A stretch of 64,000 nucleotides of DNA. Origin: Oxytricha trifallax (Eukaryota > Ciliophora > Spirotrichea > Sporadotrichida > Oxytrichidae). Below, in pieces: positions 24,354 to 33,815 of the stretch (its first letter is position 1; every line of letters begins with the position of its first letter). The DNA is taken from NCBI GenBank assembly GCA_000711775.1, contig ARYC01000252.1, forward strand, positions 62,001 through 126,000, in the 5' to 3' direction. Both the position numbers and the translations under genes were made by a program. The notes under the pieces are model-generated. The model was not told where the DNA came from, did no database searches, and worked only from the letters and a program-made list of their open reading frames with translations.

Positions 24354-25145
24354 TCACTGCATATTATTATTGTTGTCATTAAAGTTAAGGGATGGTACCA
24401 ATGGATTGCCTTCCTCATTAATGATGCCTGCTTAGTGCAAGTTCATTACCACTTGCTTGTAGTCATTAAATTCCTCCAATTGTTCCCTTAGCATATCCAT
24501 CTCCTGGCGCACTCTTTTATTTTGCTCAAGGTATTTTTATTTGCTCTAGTTTAATCAAACTTCCTCTCCTTTAACCTCCTCAATCTCTCTTTACCTTCTT
24601 TTTCTTTGAGAAGTTGCCTTCAATAAGTATGCGGAGCGTCCTCTTTACTCTATAAGTTAAGTTAAGTGCAATGAGTTCTGCAATGCTTATGCGAACTCTG
24701 GGCGCATAGTGACCATAAGATTTTGGCTTTTATTTATCCTATCAAGCCTCTGACCTTTAGCATATGAATCATCTCGCTTATACCCTCTCTGTCAAGCGAC
24801 ATCAAAACGTCGCAGATCCATCTTTTGTCAAGGTGGATCCAATCACATTGATCTGGCAGGAACTTTAGCATATCTTGCCGGTTCTCCGCAAATTTTATAA
24901 AGTCGTAAGGCACCGCAGTTATGATTACTTCATTTCGTTTCAGGTACTAAAACAAGTTAAAGAATATAACTTACATTTTTTTCACAGTTAATAATAGCCT
25001 TTAAAAAGTAAATGTTGGTGCAAGTCATTTTAGGTATATAGGCATTGCAATCTTGAGAAAGAAAATCACACAATTCTTTCTTGCTACCAACCTTTTAGCG
25101 GATCTAATGAACGTTTACTTGGGCGTAGTTAATATTGTGGTCCAT
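24354..25145 (-). CDS. Divergent homologue of the TBE 22-kDa protein, three introns
   Basis: ATG at 25145-25143 (MDHNINYAQ), stop TGA at 24356-24354 after NNNNMQ. Removing introns at 24947-24974 (28 nt, GTAAGT...TTTTAG), 24755-24783 (29 nt, GTATAA...TAAAG) and 24546-24575 (30 nt, GTTAAA...ACTAG) gives one frame of about 234 residues. Order of features matches the TBE 22-kDa protein: VGSKKELCDFL resembles RSKEDLHRYL; IPKMTCTNIYFLKAII resembles LPTMEGTKISFLRAIL; then VPYDFIKF, FLPDQCDWIHLDKRW and an alpha-helical Lys/Glu-rich C-terminal region likely to form a coiled coil (QEMDMLREQLEEFN). The gene lies head-to-head with the adjacent transposase gene (start codons 178 bp apart). Homology is by eye and remote. 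It ties this cluster to the TBE superfamily. Confidence 0.7.
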
Positions 25146-25323
25146 TTAATTTTTCGTATTCAAACAGATAAACCTTTAATTAAATAATATATAGTTCTAA
25201 TTAAATAATTATATATATAATATAAACAGGGCCTCTTTACTAAATAGAAGAATCCTTTTAGACAAATCGCATTTCTCCATAGAGAATTCTTATTACACTC
25301 TAAGTAAATAGATCAAAGTGAAA

Positions 25324-26968
25324 ATGAAAAAGTTAATTGACTTAAAAAGCAAAATAACAGATTATTTTTACAAACCTAATGGCTGGGCCCTACATTAAGA
25401 CGAGATTCTTTCTTCAGATAACAGCAGCGATGACGAGCAATCAATCCATTGCAAAGACTTGCTGTAATACTCAACATCAACATTACTACGTATAGACTGC
25501 AAAACACCTCAACCAATCAAGGTGTCTTAGCTTGATGAACAAACACTAAATAATCTAGAGAGAAAAATCAAAGAACAAAGGATTGAAACCTTATCCTTAG
25601 ATTTACTATAGGACCCAAGAAAAAATGAGTAAAATGTTATAAATAACATCACTTTGGATTAAGGTCTCTCTCAAACAGAAATTTTGGAAAGTGTGCTAAG
25701 AGCATTGATACTTTTTAAATAGTGAAAAAAGTTAGAATCAACACAAGACCAATAGTATCTTTACCAGCTTATTGGTTCTACTTACAATATTGACTCCAAA
25801 CAAATAATCTTGAGGGATTCTTTATAAAATGAAATACTTGCGTTAAACTAAACTCACCTCAATTCACATGAAGAATCTAAGTATTATAGAGAGGAGAATC
25901 GCGTTAAAAATTTAAAGAGAAATTATTAAACCAAATAATAGCAAATTCAATATCTTGCAAACGCTTGTGGGACTCCCATTAATAAAATAATGAGCCGTTA
26001 TCGATTGAGCTACAAAAAAGTTAAAGAGTTTTTGACCATTGATAGTGTTGATTCGAAACAGCAACTATCTACTAAAACTTGAAAATTTAAAAAGTTTAAC
26101 CATGAGGTCATAAACTTAATAGATCAAAGCTTAGATGGTTCCAATGATCAATTCAGCTGTAGACAACTTAAGAATCAGTTAAGCACTTAACTAAATGTGG
26201 ACATCTCTGTATTCTCCATTAGAAAATATTTAAAAACGAAAAAAGGCCTTACCTACAAAAAACGTTACTACCTCAGCCCGCGGGTAAATATGATAAAATC
26301 AAAACTTCAAAGATAGTAGGCGGCGTACTATTTCCTAAAGAATCTTCACGAAGACAAAGTCATTATCAATATAGATGAAAGCTTGCTACAATTTAGTAGA
26401 ACTAAACTAAATGGTGGTGCAAGAAAGGAAAGTTGAACCATACCACTGATTCCACCAGGTTAAATGACATCAGTATAATTGGGGCTCTTAGCAGCAGGAA
26501 TCAATCTTATTTTACAGTAAATTCAGGCAGAACTCAAAGCAAAACAGTCCTATATTTCATTCTGTCCCTTGCAACTGAGTTATACTAGTCTAGGAAAATC
26601 AAAACTGGCGATCTACACATATCTTCATGCTAGACAATGCCTCATACCATCGAAGTAAGTTTTTGATAGAGAAACTTAAGTACTATCAGATTCCTGTTAT
26701 GTTTCTTGGGCCTTATCATTTCTAATTGGCCCCAATAGAAAGGCTGTTGGCATAAATAAAAAAGAAAAATATTTTACCAATGAGAGCACAATTAAAACAA
26801 CAAAAGAAGCGACTTTCTGCTGTGGAAGGTAAAAAGCTATGCATTAAGGAGTTAATTATAATTGAAATATGCTAAGCTATTTTAAAACTCAATGTAGACT
26901 GGGCAAGCTCGTGCTTTCATAAGTGTATTATAAAAGCCTTATAAGACATAATTCTTACCAGTATATGA
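25324..26968 (+). pseudogene. Second, TBE-distinct D-D34-E transposase, frameshifted
   Basis: ATG 25324, final TGA 26966-26968. N-terminal half: a region with LANACGTPINKIMSRYRLSYKKV and SCRQLKNQL, likely DNA-binding helices. Catalytic motifs: VIINIDESLLQF (first Asp), IFMLDNASYHR (second Asp) and LAPIERLLA (Glu), with 34 residues between the second Asp and Glu. KWWCKKGKLNHTT and NDISIIGALSS match the Tc1/IS630 pattern between the first two Asp. Two frame changes are needed (about 26405-26412 and about 26620). In-frame TGAs occur at about 25722 and 26078; each can be removed by a possible GT-AG intron (45 and 48 nt), otherwise they are nonsense. The protein is clearly different in sequence from the three TBE transposases here. 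Probably an inactivated copy. Confidence 0.75.
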
Positions 26969-27102
26969 TATGTTTACTCTGTAATCATATTATAGTTGAA
27001 GTAAGGTTTTCTTTTAGTTAGCAATTTACAGTAAATCATATCTCTGACTGTATAATTAAACCCCAGTATGCGACAAAATTTATATGACGTTAATTTTGTG
27101 AG

Positions 27103-27620
27103 AATGTGGAAATAAATCAACTTAAGAATTAGAAAATACCTATGATGTGGAAAAACTTATAAAGTAGATTTTCAATAAGAATTACAGTAAAGAACTTTAG
27201 ACATTTTTCAAAGTTCAAGATTCTATCCTTGGTCAATTCTTTTAAAATCAAATATATGATAAATGCATAGAAAGAACAATGAAATCGTTAACAAATGTAA
27301 AATTAGTTTTTAAAATTCTCTTAACTCTCATGTGTTTAATGAAAATTACGAACTTAAATGGAATTTCTAGTAAAGGCGTGATGTATAGTTGCAAAGCTAA
27401 GTTTCTATTTATTTGTAAGGCTAGTAAATCATACTTTAGGAATGATTTCAAATAACTTGGTTGCCCTCAATAATATTATCAACTGTTTTGGGGTTTGCAC
27501 AATTTTGGAATTTAAAAGTTAAAAACACAGAGAAATATTCTAAGATATATTCTGGGATTAAGAAACTTAATTAATTTTATAAAGTTAGAGTTACAAAGTA
27601 AGTGCTTATTAAATAATTGA
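27103..27620 (+). CDS. Unrecognised open frame in the cluster
   Basis: About 170 codons without TGA in the ciliate code, ending TGA 27618-27620; the first in-frame ATG is 27279. The composition is protein-like: KELQTFFKVQDSILGQFF, then hydrophobic LVFKILLTLMCL and Lys/Phe-rich segments. It lies between the transposase and the CCGCAG palindrome cluster. I recognise no family. In such A+T-rich DNA, an open frame this long could arise by chance, so it is a candidate only. Confidence 0.3.
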
Positions 27621-27712
27621 TAACAATATAAATTTTTTGAATAACTTTTTAAAACATTTTTATAATACAAATTTTAATTTATTATTTTAATAAAATTATT
27701 TACATTTATATA

Positions 27713-27922
27713 ATTCCGCAGACCTCTCCAGATTCAAAATAACGCAGTCCTCTGCGGATTTTAAATATAATTTTAATTTATAATTAAATTATCGTACAAA
27801 AATTCTTAAATTAATCAAACTCATTATTTTTAATTTATTTTCTTTTATTCCGCAGACCCTCAGCGGATTCTTCATTCCGCAGACCTCTGCGGAATCATGC
27901 ATCCGCAGAGGGTCTGCGGAGT
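27713..27922. repeat. Cluster of CCGCAGA-type palindromes
   Basis: Variants of TCCGCAGACCTCTGCGGA occur at 27713-27760 and four more times in 27848-27922, including perfect or near-perfect dyads. They are G+C-rich islands in otherwise very A+T-rich DNA and lie in the 1-kb gap upstream of the methyltransferase gene. Possible protein-binding sites, transposon subterminal repeats or a promoter/origin element; no direct evidence for any of these. Confidence 0.7.
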
Positions 27923-28644
27923 ATAATATCTGTAAGTAAAATATAATAAAAAATTTTTTCTTGAAGTATTATAAAGGTAACTTTGTTAATTACAAAAAGA
28001 TTAATTAATAACTAAACCTTATTACAATTTGGATTAAATTATAGTTTCATTTATATTCAGAAGTTGGTTGCATTTTTGAAATTTATATATTCATTACTCG
28101 TTAATAAATCGATATACTATAAGGGAAGGTAAATATTATTTTCTTATTTATAAGCTAGTTTCTATTTTTTGTTTTTCAATATAATATTTCTCTTCGACTT
28201 AACATTACTCAATATAAAATTCTTTATTAAATAATTTTATTTAACAATAAGAAGAACTAAAGCTTTTAGTTATAGTAATTAACTTAGACTTTTCTATATT
28301 TAAACTTATAAATTATCTAAATTTTATCACCCTTTTATTTTTTAAGGCAAAGTTTTTCAAACATTTCCTTTTATATGCTAGTCATATAAAGGCTTATTTT
28401 AATTTTTTTTTATTTGGCAATAATAAATAATATTTGACAATTAAAGCAAGTCATATATAGAAATAGTTTGAAAAAGTTTGACAATTGAGCAATAAAATAA
28501 TAAAATTTATGAAATTTACAATATTTAGACAGATAGTTTCTAAAATTGACTTTTATATAAAAGTTGTTCCAAATTTACAAGTTATCAACTAAAAAAATAA
28601 ATAAACAAAAAGTCTTTCAGCAACATCAAGTAGAGTAAGAATAA

Positions 28645-30294
28645 ATGAACAATCGCTCAGAGCAGGACCAACAGATATCAACTACCATAAGATATACAAA
28701 GTGCAACAGGGAGGTTTACAGATGTCTTTACTGTCTTTAAGGAAAGGGTGTTGTAAGAGATTATTGCAGCAGAAAAATATTGTCACACGTCAAAAATTCA
28801 CACGAGGCTACCCTAAAAAAGTTAAGTATCTACTAAGGTTTCAAATTGCAAGTTAACAGGGATGTTAGTAGCACCTAATAGAGATGTGATGAGATGGAAA
28901 GTATTACACCTAGAAAGAAGTCAACAATTAAAAATAAATGCAAGAAGATAATCCAATAAGAAGCGATACAAGTTAATAAAGGTGAATCAAGCCACGATTT
29001 AGAACTTGAGGATGACTTTAAAGATGACTCTAGTAAAACTGTTCAGTATTCAATAAATAATTCATGGAAATAGGCGAGGCTGAACTGACTTACTAAAACT
29101 TTACTAAAGAAGCCGAGGTTGCTAAGTTAAAATAGACTACAATAATCCAGAATTAAATAATTACTCAGCTAATTAACTGTTCCAAGTTTATGAATGAGTC
29201 AAAAGGATCCAAAAACATTCTTACACAACACATCCTTCAAGGTTAAGATAGATTGAAGAAAAAGCAAGAACTCAGCAAAATATCAAAGAAAGTAATTTAG
29301 AGCATAGAATTCACTGGAGACAATATTAGGCTAAAAATACAAGAAATCAAGTCAACATACTCTTAATATGGGGCAGTTTAGGAATTTTTAATTCAAGAAT
29401 TTTAACAAAAATCTCTACTTTTTCTCATTGAAACTTTTGAAAAATACTTCAACGAATTCAGAATTTCAAGAGAATCTTAGAATGAAACTTAAGAACTAAA
29501 GATTGGTCAATATTCCTACCTTGACATCAAAGCAATTGAAAATGAGAGACTACAGTAAGAAAGGTACAGAGAATAAGTTCATAATTAGTTTATGAATTCC
29601 TTGATATAAAAAGAGAGACTTCAGCATAAATACCTTGACTAAGAATTTGATACTCCTCCAATTAGAATTAGAGCAGATGTTTTCAAAAAAGATGCACTTA
29701 AGATTGTAGGAGAAAAATAAATTGAACTTCGAGGAGAGCTATTCGCAGGAATTGAGATAGACTATCCATGGCCTCTTGATTTGAGAATAAATAAGGAAAA
29801 CAATTCTTAAACTATAAAACTCAGTCAATCCAGAACTTATTTAACCTGTAGATCGAACATCTTCAAGACCAAGGTTATTGCTTTATGTGGACTGTTTCAA
29901 GCTATTTTACAGAGGCAATGGCATTCCTATTATACAAAGGCTACAGGTAATTTAATTATAATTATTATTAATTAATCTAGGGTAGTTGATCAAATAGTGT
30001 ACTTGAAAAAAAACTAAGAAAGGAGGTTATGTGAATAGAATGGGCTTTCATGTGAGACACAATAAAGAGATTTGTCTTGTTGGATTGAAGGGCAATCCAC
30101 CCGCAGGAATGCAACCTTTTAGAGCATCAGATATAATTGAAGCAATAGCTGAAGAAAATTCAAAGAAATCAATAGAGATTAAATTCATAATGAAAAGCAT
30201 TATTCCTGGAAATAAAAACTACTGTAGTTTGTTTGACAAGGACTGGAATGAAGAGTTTGACTATGTATCAATTGGAGATGAACTTACTATCTAA
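28645..30294 (+). pseudogene. Zinc-finger-MT-A70 adenine methyltransferase fusion
   Basis: ATG 28645 (MNNRSEQDQQ), stop TGA 30295-30297 just after the last sense codon (SIGDELTI plus a terminal Gln). The N-terminal C2H2-like zinc finger reads CLYC...HVKNSH at about residues 33-57. An acidic linker and a long helical Gln/Lys/Glu-rich region follow. The MT-A70 domain contains ELRGELFAGIEIDYPWP with the catalytic motif DYPW at 29760-29771 (family consensus DPPW), then YCFMWTVSSYFTEAM, GYRVVDQIVYLKK, HNKEICLVGLKGNP and IEIKFIMKSIIPGNKNYC, in the order seen in METTL3/IME4/MTA1 proteins. A 34-nt intron at 29947-29980 (GTAATT...AATCTAG) restores GYR-VVD. Frame changes are needed near 29075, near 29785 and in the A8 run at 30006-30013. 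The latter is a homopolymer, so assembly error is possible. MT-A70 enzymes make N6-methyladenine in RNA or, in ciliates, DNA. Confidence 0.75.
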
Positions 30295-30299
30295 TGAAT

Positions 30300-30499
30300 A
30301 TCAATTTTAATTTTGGATTTAAAAATTTATTTCTACTTCAAAATTTTTACCTTAATAAAAATTAAAGTATATTTATCTCGTTCCAGGAATGAGATATAAA
30401 ATACCGCATATAATAAAGTGCACTTAATTCTGAATTATGTATCGAAAGACCCCAAAACAGTTAATATTGGCAAAATTTAACGACTAAATTTTAATATAA

Positions 30500-30534
<35 letters not shown>

Positions 30535-30825
30535 AATATATATATTAATTATATATATATATATATAATATAATTATAATCAATTTTCCAAATTCAAATT
30601 CAAATGAACTCCTCCTACTATTATAAATAAATTGAAATTATTGAATGAAAAGAAAGCATGCTTGGTAATTTCAACGTTTCCAGTTAATTATATAATATTA
30701 CAAAAAAGAATTTCATTATAATTGTATTTTTTAGATTTTAAATGTAATTTACACTTAAACTTTGCTAATAATATTTTAATTATAATTTGAGACAATTTGT
30801 AAATTATCAATAAAAATTTTATTGG
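30300..30825. repeat. A+T-rich right flank of the cluster with (TA)n tract
   Basis: No gene seen. A (TA)n-rich simple repeat occupies about 30498-30575. From about 30640 the sequence becomes homologous to 7030-7200 and 51460-51600 of the other units, so the right boundary of the unique cluster lies between 30300 and 30640. No inverted repeat matching the left boundary (about 21870-21900) is evident. Confidence 0.6.
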
Positions 30826-30828
30826 AAT

Positions 30829-30907
30829 CAAAACCCCAAAACCCCTTAATGAGGTTTATAAGTGCTTTGATTTGTAGGGAATTTGTTAGGGGTTGGGATT
30901 ATTAATA
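30829..30907 (+). repeat. TBE-B left terminal inverted repeat
   Basis: Perfect C4A4 17-mer plus subterminal sequence mirrored at 34808-34886. Confidence 0.93.
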
Positions 30908-30947
30908 GGTTTTAATGTGAAATTTATAGTAAATGTATTTAATTTAA

Positions 30948-32393
30948 TCACTCAAAATGCACTTTTGGATCATGTGGGAGAGGTCTGAAGTTTATCTTAC
31001 TTAACCACAACTCTATCTGCTCTATTGGTATGTCTGATCTTGAGTTTGGTTTTATTATTATTGATTCTGCCATATGTTTTATTGATTGAGATACTCGGGT
31101 TTTATCTATAAACTACTTGATTCTTTACTTAGCATCTTTCTCGCACCTTGAAGAGTTGTAATCGCTGCGAGGCATATCGCACTCTATTATTATTGCTGCT
31201 AAGCCTACACATCCCACTAAAAGTCACCATCTCTCCAGTCTTCTCTTTCTAGATAATAGCCTTGAGTTCCCATTACAGTTCCAAGCCTTGAGACTTCCAC
31301 TCTTTAGGCTCTGTTGAAATCGATTATTGCTACTCTTACTGGAGAAAAGTTTATCATAATATTTTCTGGCTTTAAATCTCTGTGAACAAACCCTAACTTG
31401 TGAAGCTCTTTAATGCCTTGTATGGTCTGAGTTGCTATTTATCCAAGTTACTTATGATTCCTTTGATCTGTTATGAAATCTCTTAGAGTCATTTCATAGA
31501 GTGGGAGTCTGAAAGCAACATGATCCATGGCAAGGAGAACAGCATCTAGCTTGATTAAGTAACTACATTCTTTAAACTTTGCTTGAACGAGTACTTGATA
31601 CTCATTTGTAAACTCCATCTAATATCTATCATCACTTAAGAGATAGTTAAGGGATAAACCTTGTATGCGTATTGATGATTATTGATAACTTTCTTATCAA
31701 AGGAGTCCTCTAGAATAAGATAACTTTAAAGAGAAGTATCTAAATCTATCTACGCAAGAACTGTTATTTTCTTGTATTGAATTTGATCATGATTTTTGTG
31801 ATTTCAGAGGTTAGTTGGTTACGTGCCTTCTTGACGTACTCTAACTCACTAGCTTATTCAGGCACTTCCGCTTTAGAATATTCCCTCTATTTTCTTTTGT
31901 TGAGAAGCTTCAACTCAACTTCATGCTTTTCAATTTCTATGTCTTTTTTGTGAGCTTTTAAGATATGTTTCTTCAAGTCTCTTGTATGAGAGTATTGCTT
32001 ATGGCACTCAAAGTATTCATACTTTCCATCTATTTTATCCTGCTTTAAGTATACAGTGGGCTTGGCTTCTCTATGCTCTTTCTTATGTCTGTACCAGCTT
32101 GATTTATGATCAAAATCTCTCTCACATAGCTCAAAAAAATAGACTTCAGCTTCTTCAGTTTGTATAGGAATATCATTAATACCTTTCTCCTCCTCTCTGT
32201 CTCCCACACACTTATTTGCCATTTATTTTCTATTATTAATTTCTATTTTAATAACAGAGACCTCAAGTGATAGCTCAGGTAGTTCTTTAACAGAGTTCAT
32301 CTCACAGCTATCTCACTTTTTATTGCTGCCAAAGGTTAGTCTCATTTAGTTTGATGGAATGGCTGTTGTTTTTCTAAAAATGTTAGCGCTCAT
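30948..32393 (-). pseudogene. TBE-B zinc-finger/kinase gene, degenerate
   Basis: ATG 32393-32391 (MSANIFRK), stop TGA 30950-30948 after DPKVHFE. Both zinc fingers keep the second Cys and both His but have lost the first Cys: YFFELCERDF and YEYFECHKQY, against ECxxC/YQCTTC in the other copies. The kinase-like domain retains FVHRDLKPENIM and IIDFNRAQ. One base is missing near 31205 at the WDVWALAA position, and a TGA lies near 32318. Further frame changes lie in the middle of the gene (31600-31800). Likely a decayed copy. Confidence 0.75.
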
Positions 32394-32585
32394 ATTTAAA
32401 TTTGAATTTAAAATTATAAAACTGCCTCTATAACTGAGAGCTTATATAAGAGCTGTGCAAGCCTACAAGTTTATAGGGAAGTTCTTAGAGTATTAGAGAA
32501 GAAATATAAGTGTTAAGAGACAATCCAGCTCTAAATACGGGGGAGGAAGTAACCATTTTTACTATCAATAATAAGTTGAATACAG

Positions 32586-32745
32586 CAGGTGTGCACCTAA
32601 TTAAGTACCTACTACTTTAGGAGGTATTTTATTATTTTATGATTAAAATTAGGGTGCTCCTTATTAAGTACTAGCATTAATTAATGCTCCTAATTAAGTA
32701 CTAGAATTTTAGGAGATGCTCCTAATTAAGTACGTACCAATTTAA
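32586..32745. repeat. CTCCTAATTAAGTAC repeat array in TBE-B divergent intergenic region
   Basis: Several copies of GCTCCTAATTAAGTAC or close variants (CACCTAATTAAGTACC, CTCCTTATTAAGTAC) lie between the zinc-finger/kinase and 22-kDa genes. Positionally equivalent to the TAGTACC array of TBE-A and the GGAGCACCACC array of TBE-C. Confidence 0.65.
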
Positions 32746-32945
32746 ATTTAAAAATATGGAACTATAACAGTAGAAATTGATATCAATCTCTCAAGTTTGA
32801 AACCAGTTCTCAAAACTTTCTCCATATCCTTCTTAGAGGTTGACCTCCTATAGGATGCCCATATTTAATAGTAAGTTTTACAGAGGTAAATAATTGAAAT
32901 CAATAAACTTAAATTTGAATATCATTTCTTAGATCTGTAAACAAG

Positions 32946-33815
32946 ATGGAGTCAATGAATGATGCAATGAAAAGAGTGCAAGCACAAGAATTAATTCAAA
33001 GATTTAGAAGCAAGGAGGATTTGCATCGCTACCTGGTGCAGCAAGGTAATGAACTCAAAGTGGCTAATCTTGATTATGTAGTTGGTTTGTTCCTGCCAAC
33101 GATGGAAGGTACTAAAATTTCATTTTTAAGAGCCATACTCTGCGAAGAGAAGAAAGCATTGAAAACTTAAGATGTAAAGTTTGCAGAGATTCCAAACTAT
33201 CCAGAAATCTCAGTGACTAACTTATATGATGATGCTATGAATGACCCAGAGGTTTCGCAGTACCTGCCTACTAAGAAGCAGTTGTCAAATAAACTACCTG
33301 AAAGAAACTATTTCTTTGGCATACTTGCAACAATTAAAGGTGATTACTTGAAAGAAATTATTCAAGAATCTCATAAGAAAAGGTACAGCATCTCTTCAGA
33401 AGATAAAGGACAAACAAGGGATCAAGATAAGTGAGAGCTGGCTATCAGAGCTGCAGAAGCACCCTTATATTTCAAGTAAGATTTATAGCTTAACTCTTTA
33501 GAAAAATCTGGTACTGGCATATTTTTTATGAAGGAATAGAGCAAGCTTCACAGAGATAGAAAGTCGCAGACGAAGTATGAAGTTAGCAAGTTACTTTATT
33601 CAAATATTTAACCGCCAGAGTCAATGAACATAGATGCTGGAGCTGGCAGCAAAAGAAGAAACTATGGAGGAGGGAAGCAAGAAGTAGAAGAAAAGAAAGA
33701 GAAGCCAGCTCGAAAGAGTTTTAAATGTGACTTAAATATTCATTAACTTAACTCTAAAACTTATTTATATACATTCACTCTCCCTTCTTTAGCACACTTT
33801 TATGCCAACTAATGA
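32946..33815 (+). CDS. TBE-B 22-kDa protein gene with 36-nt intron
   Basis: ATG 32946 (MESMNDAMKRVQAQELI). A 36-nt intron, GTAATG...TATGTAG, follows YLVQQ; reading through it, as standard-code translation does, keeps frame by chance. Conserved blocks: RFRSKEDLHRYL, FLPTMEGTKISFLRAIL, IPNYPEISVTNLY, YLPTKKQLSNKLPER, GTGIFFMKEQSKLHRDRKSQ and NIDAGAGSKRRN. Frame changes near 33400 and 33505. The usual stop after the NPFxG motif is not seen; the next in-frame TGA is at 33813-33815, so the C-terminus overlaps the convergent transposase gene. Accessory TBE protein of unknown function. Confidence 0.75.

Noticed and set aside
24354-24582. Separate short minus-strand gene ending at TGA 24580-24582
   Set aside because: A 29-nt and a 30-nt GT-AG intron place this region in the same frame as the downstream helical tail, giving a single gene.
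27248-27451. Minus-strand 67-aa ORF
   Set aside because: Antisense of the longer plus-strand frame 27103-27620; not protein-like.
30498-30575. (TA)n tract as a regulatory element or origin
   Set aside because: Simple sequence in A+T-rich DNA; no supporting structure.
31982-32167. Plus-strand 61-aa ORF in TBE-B
   Set aside because: Antisense of the TBE-B zinc-finger region.
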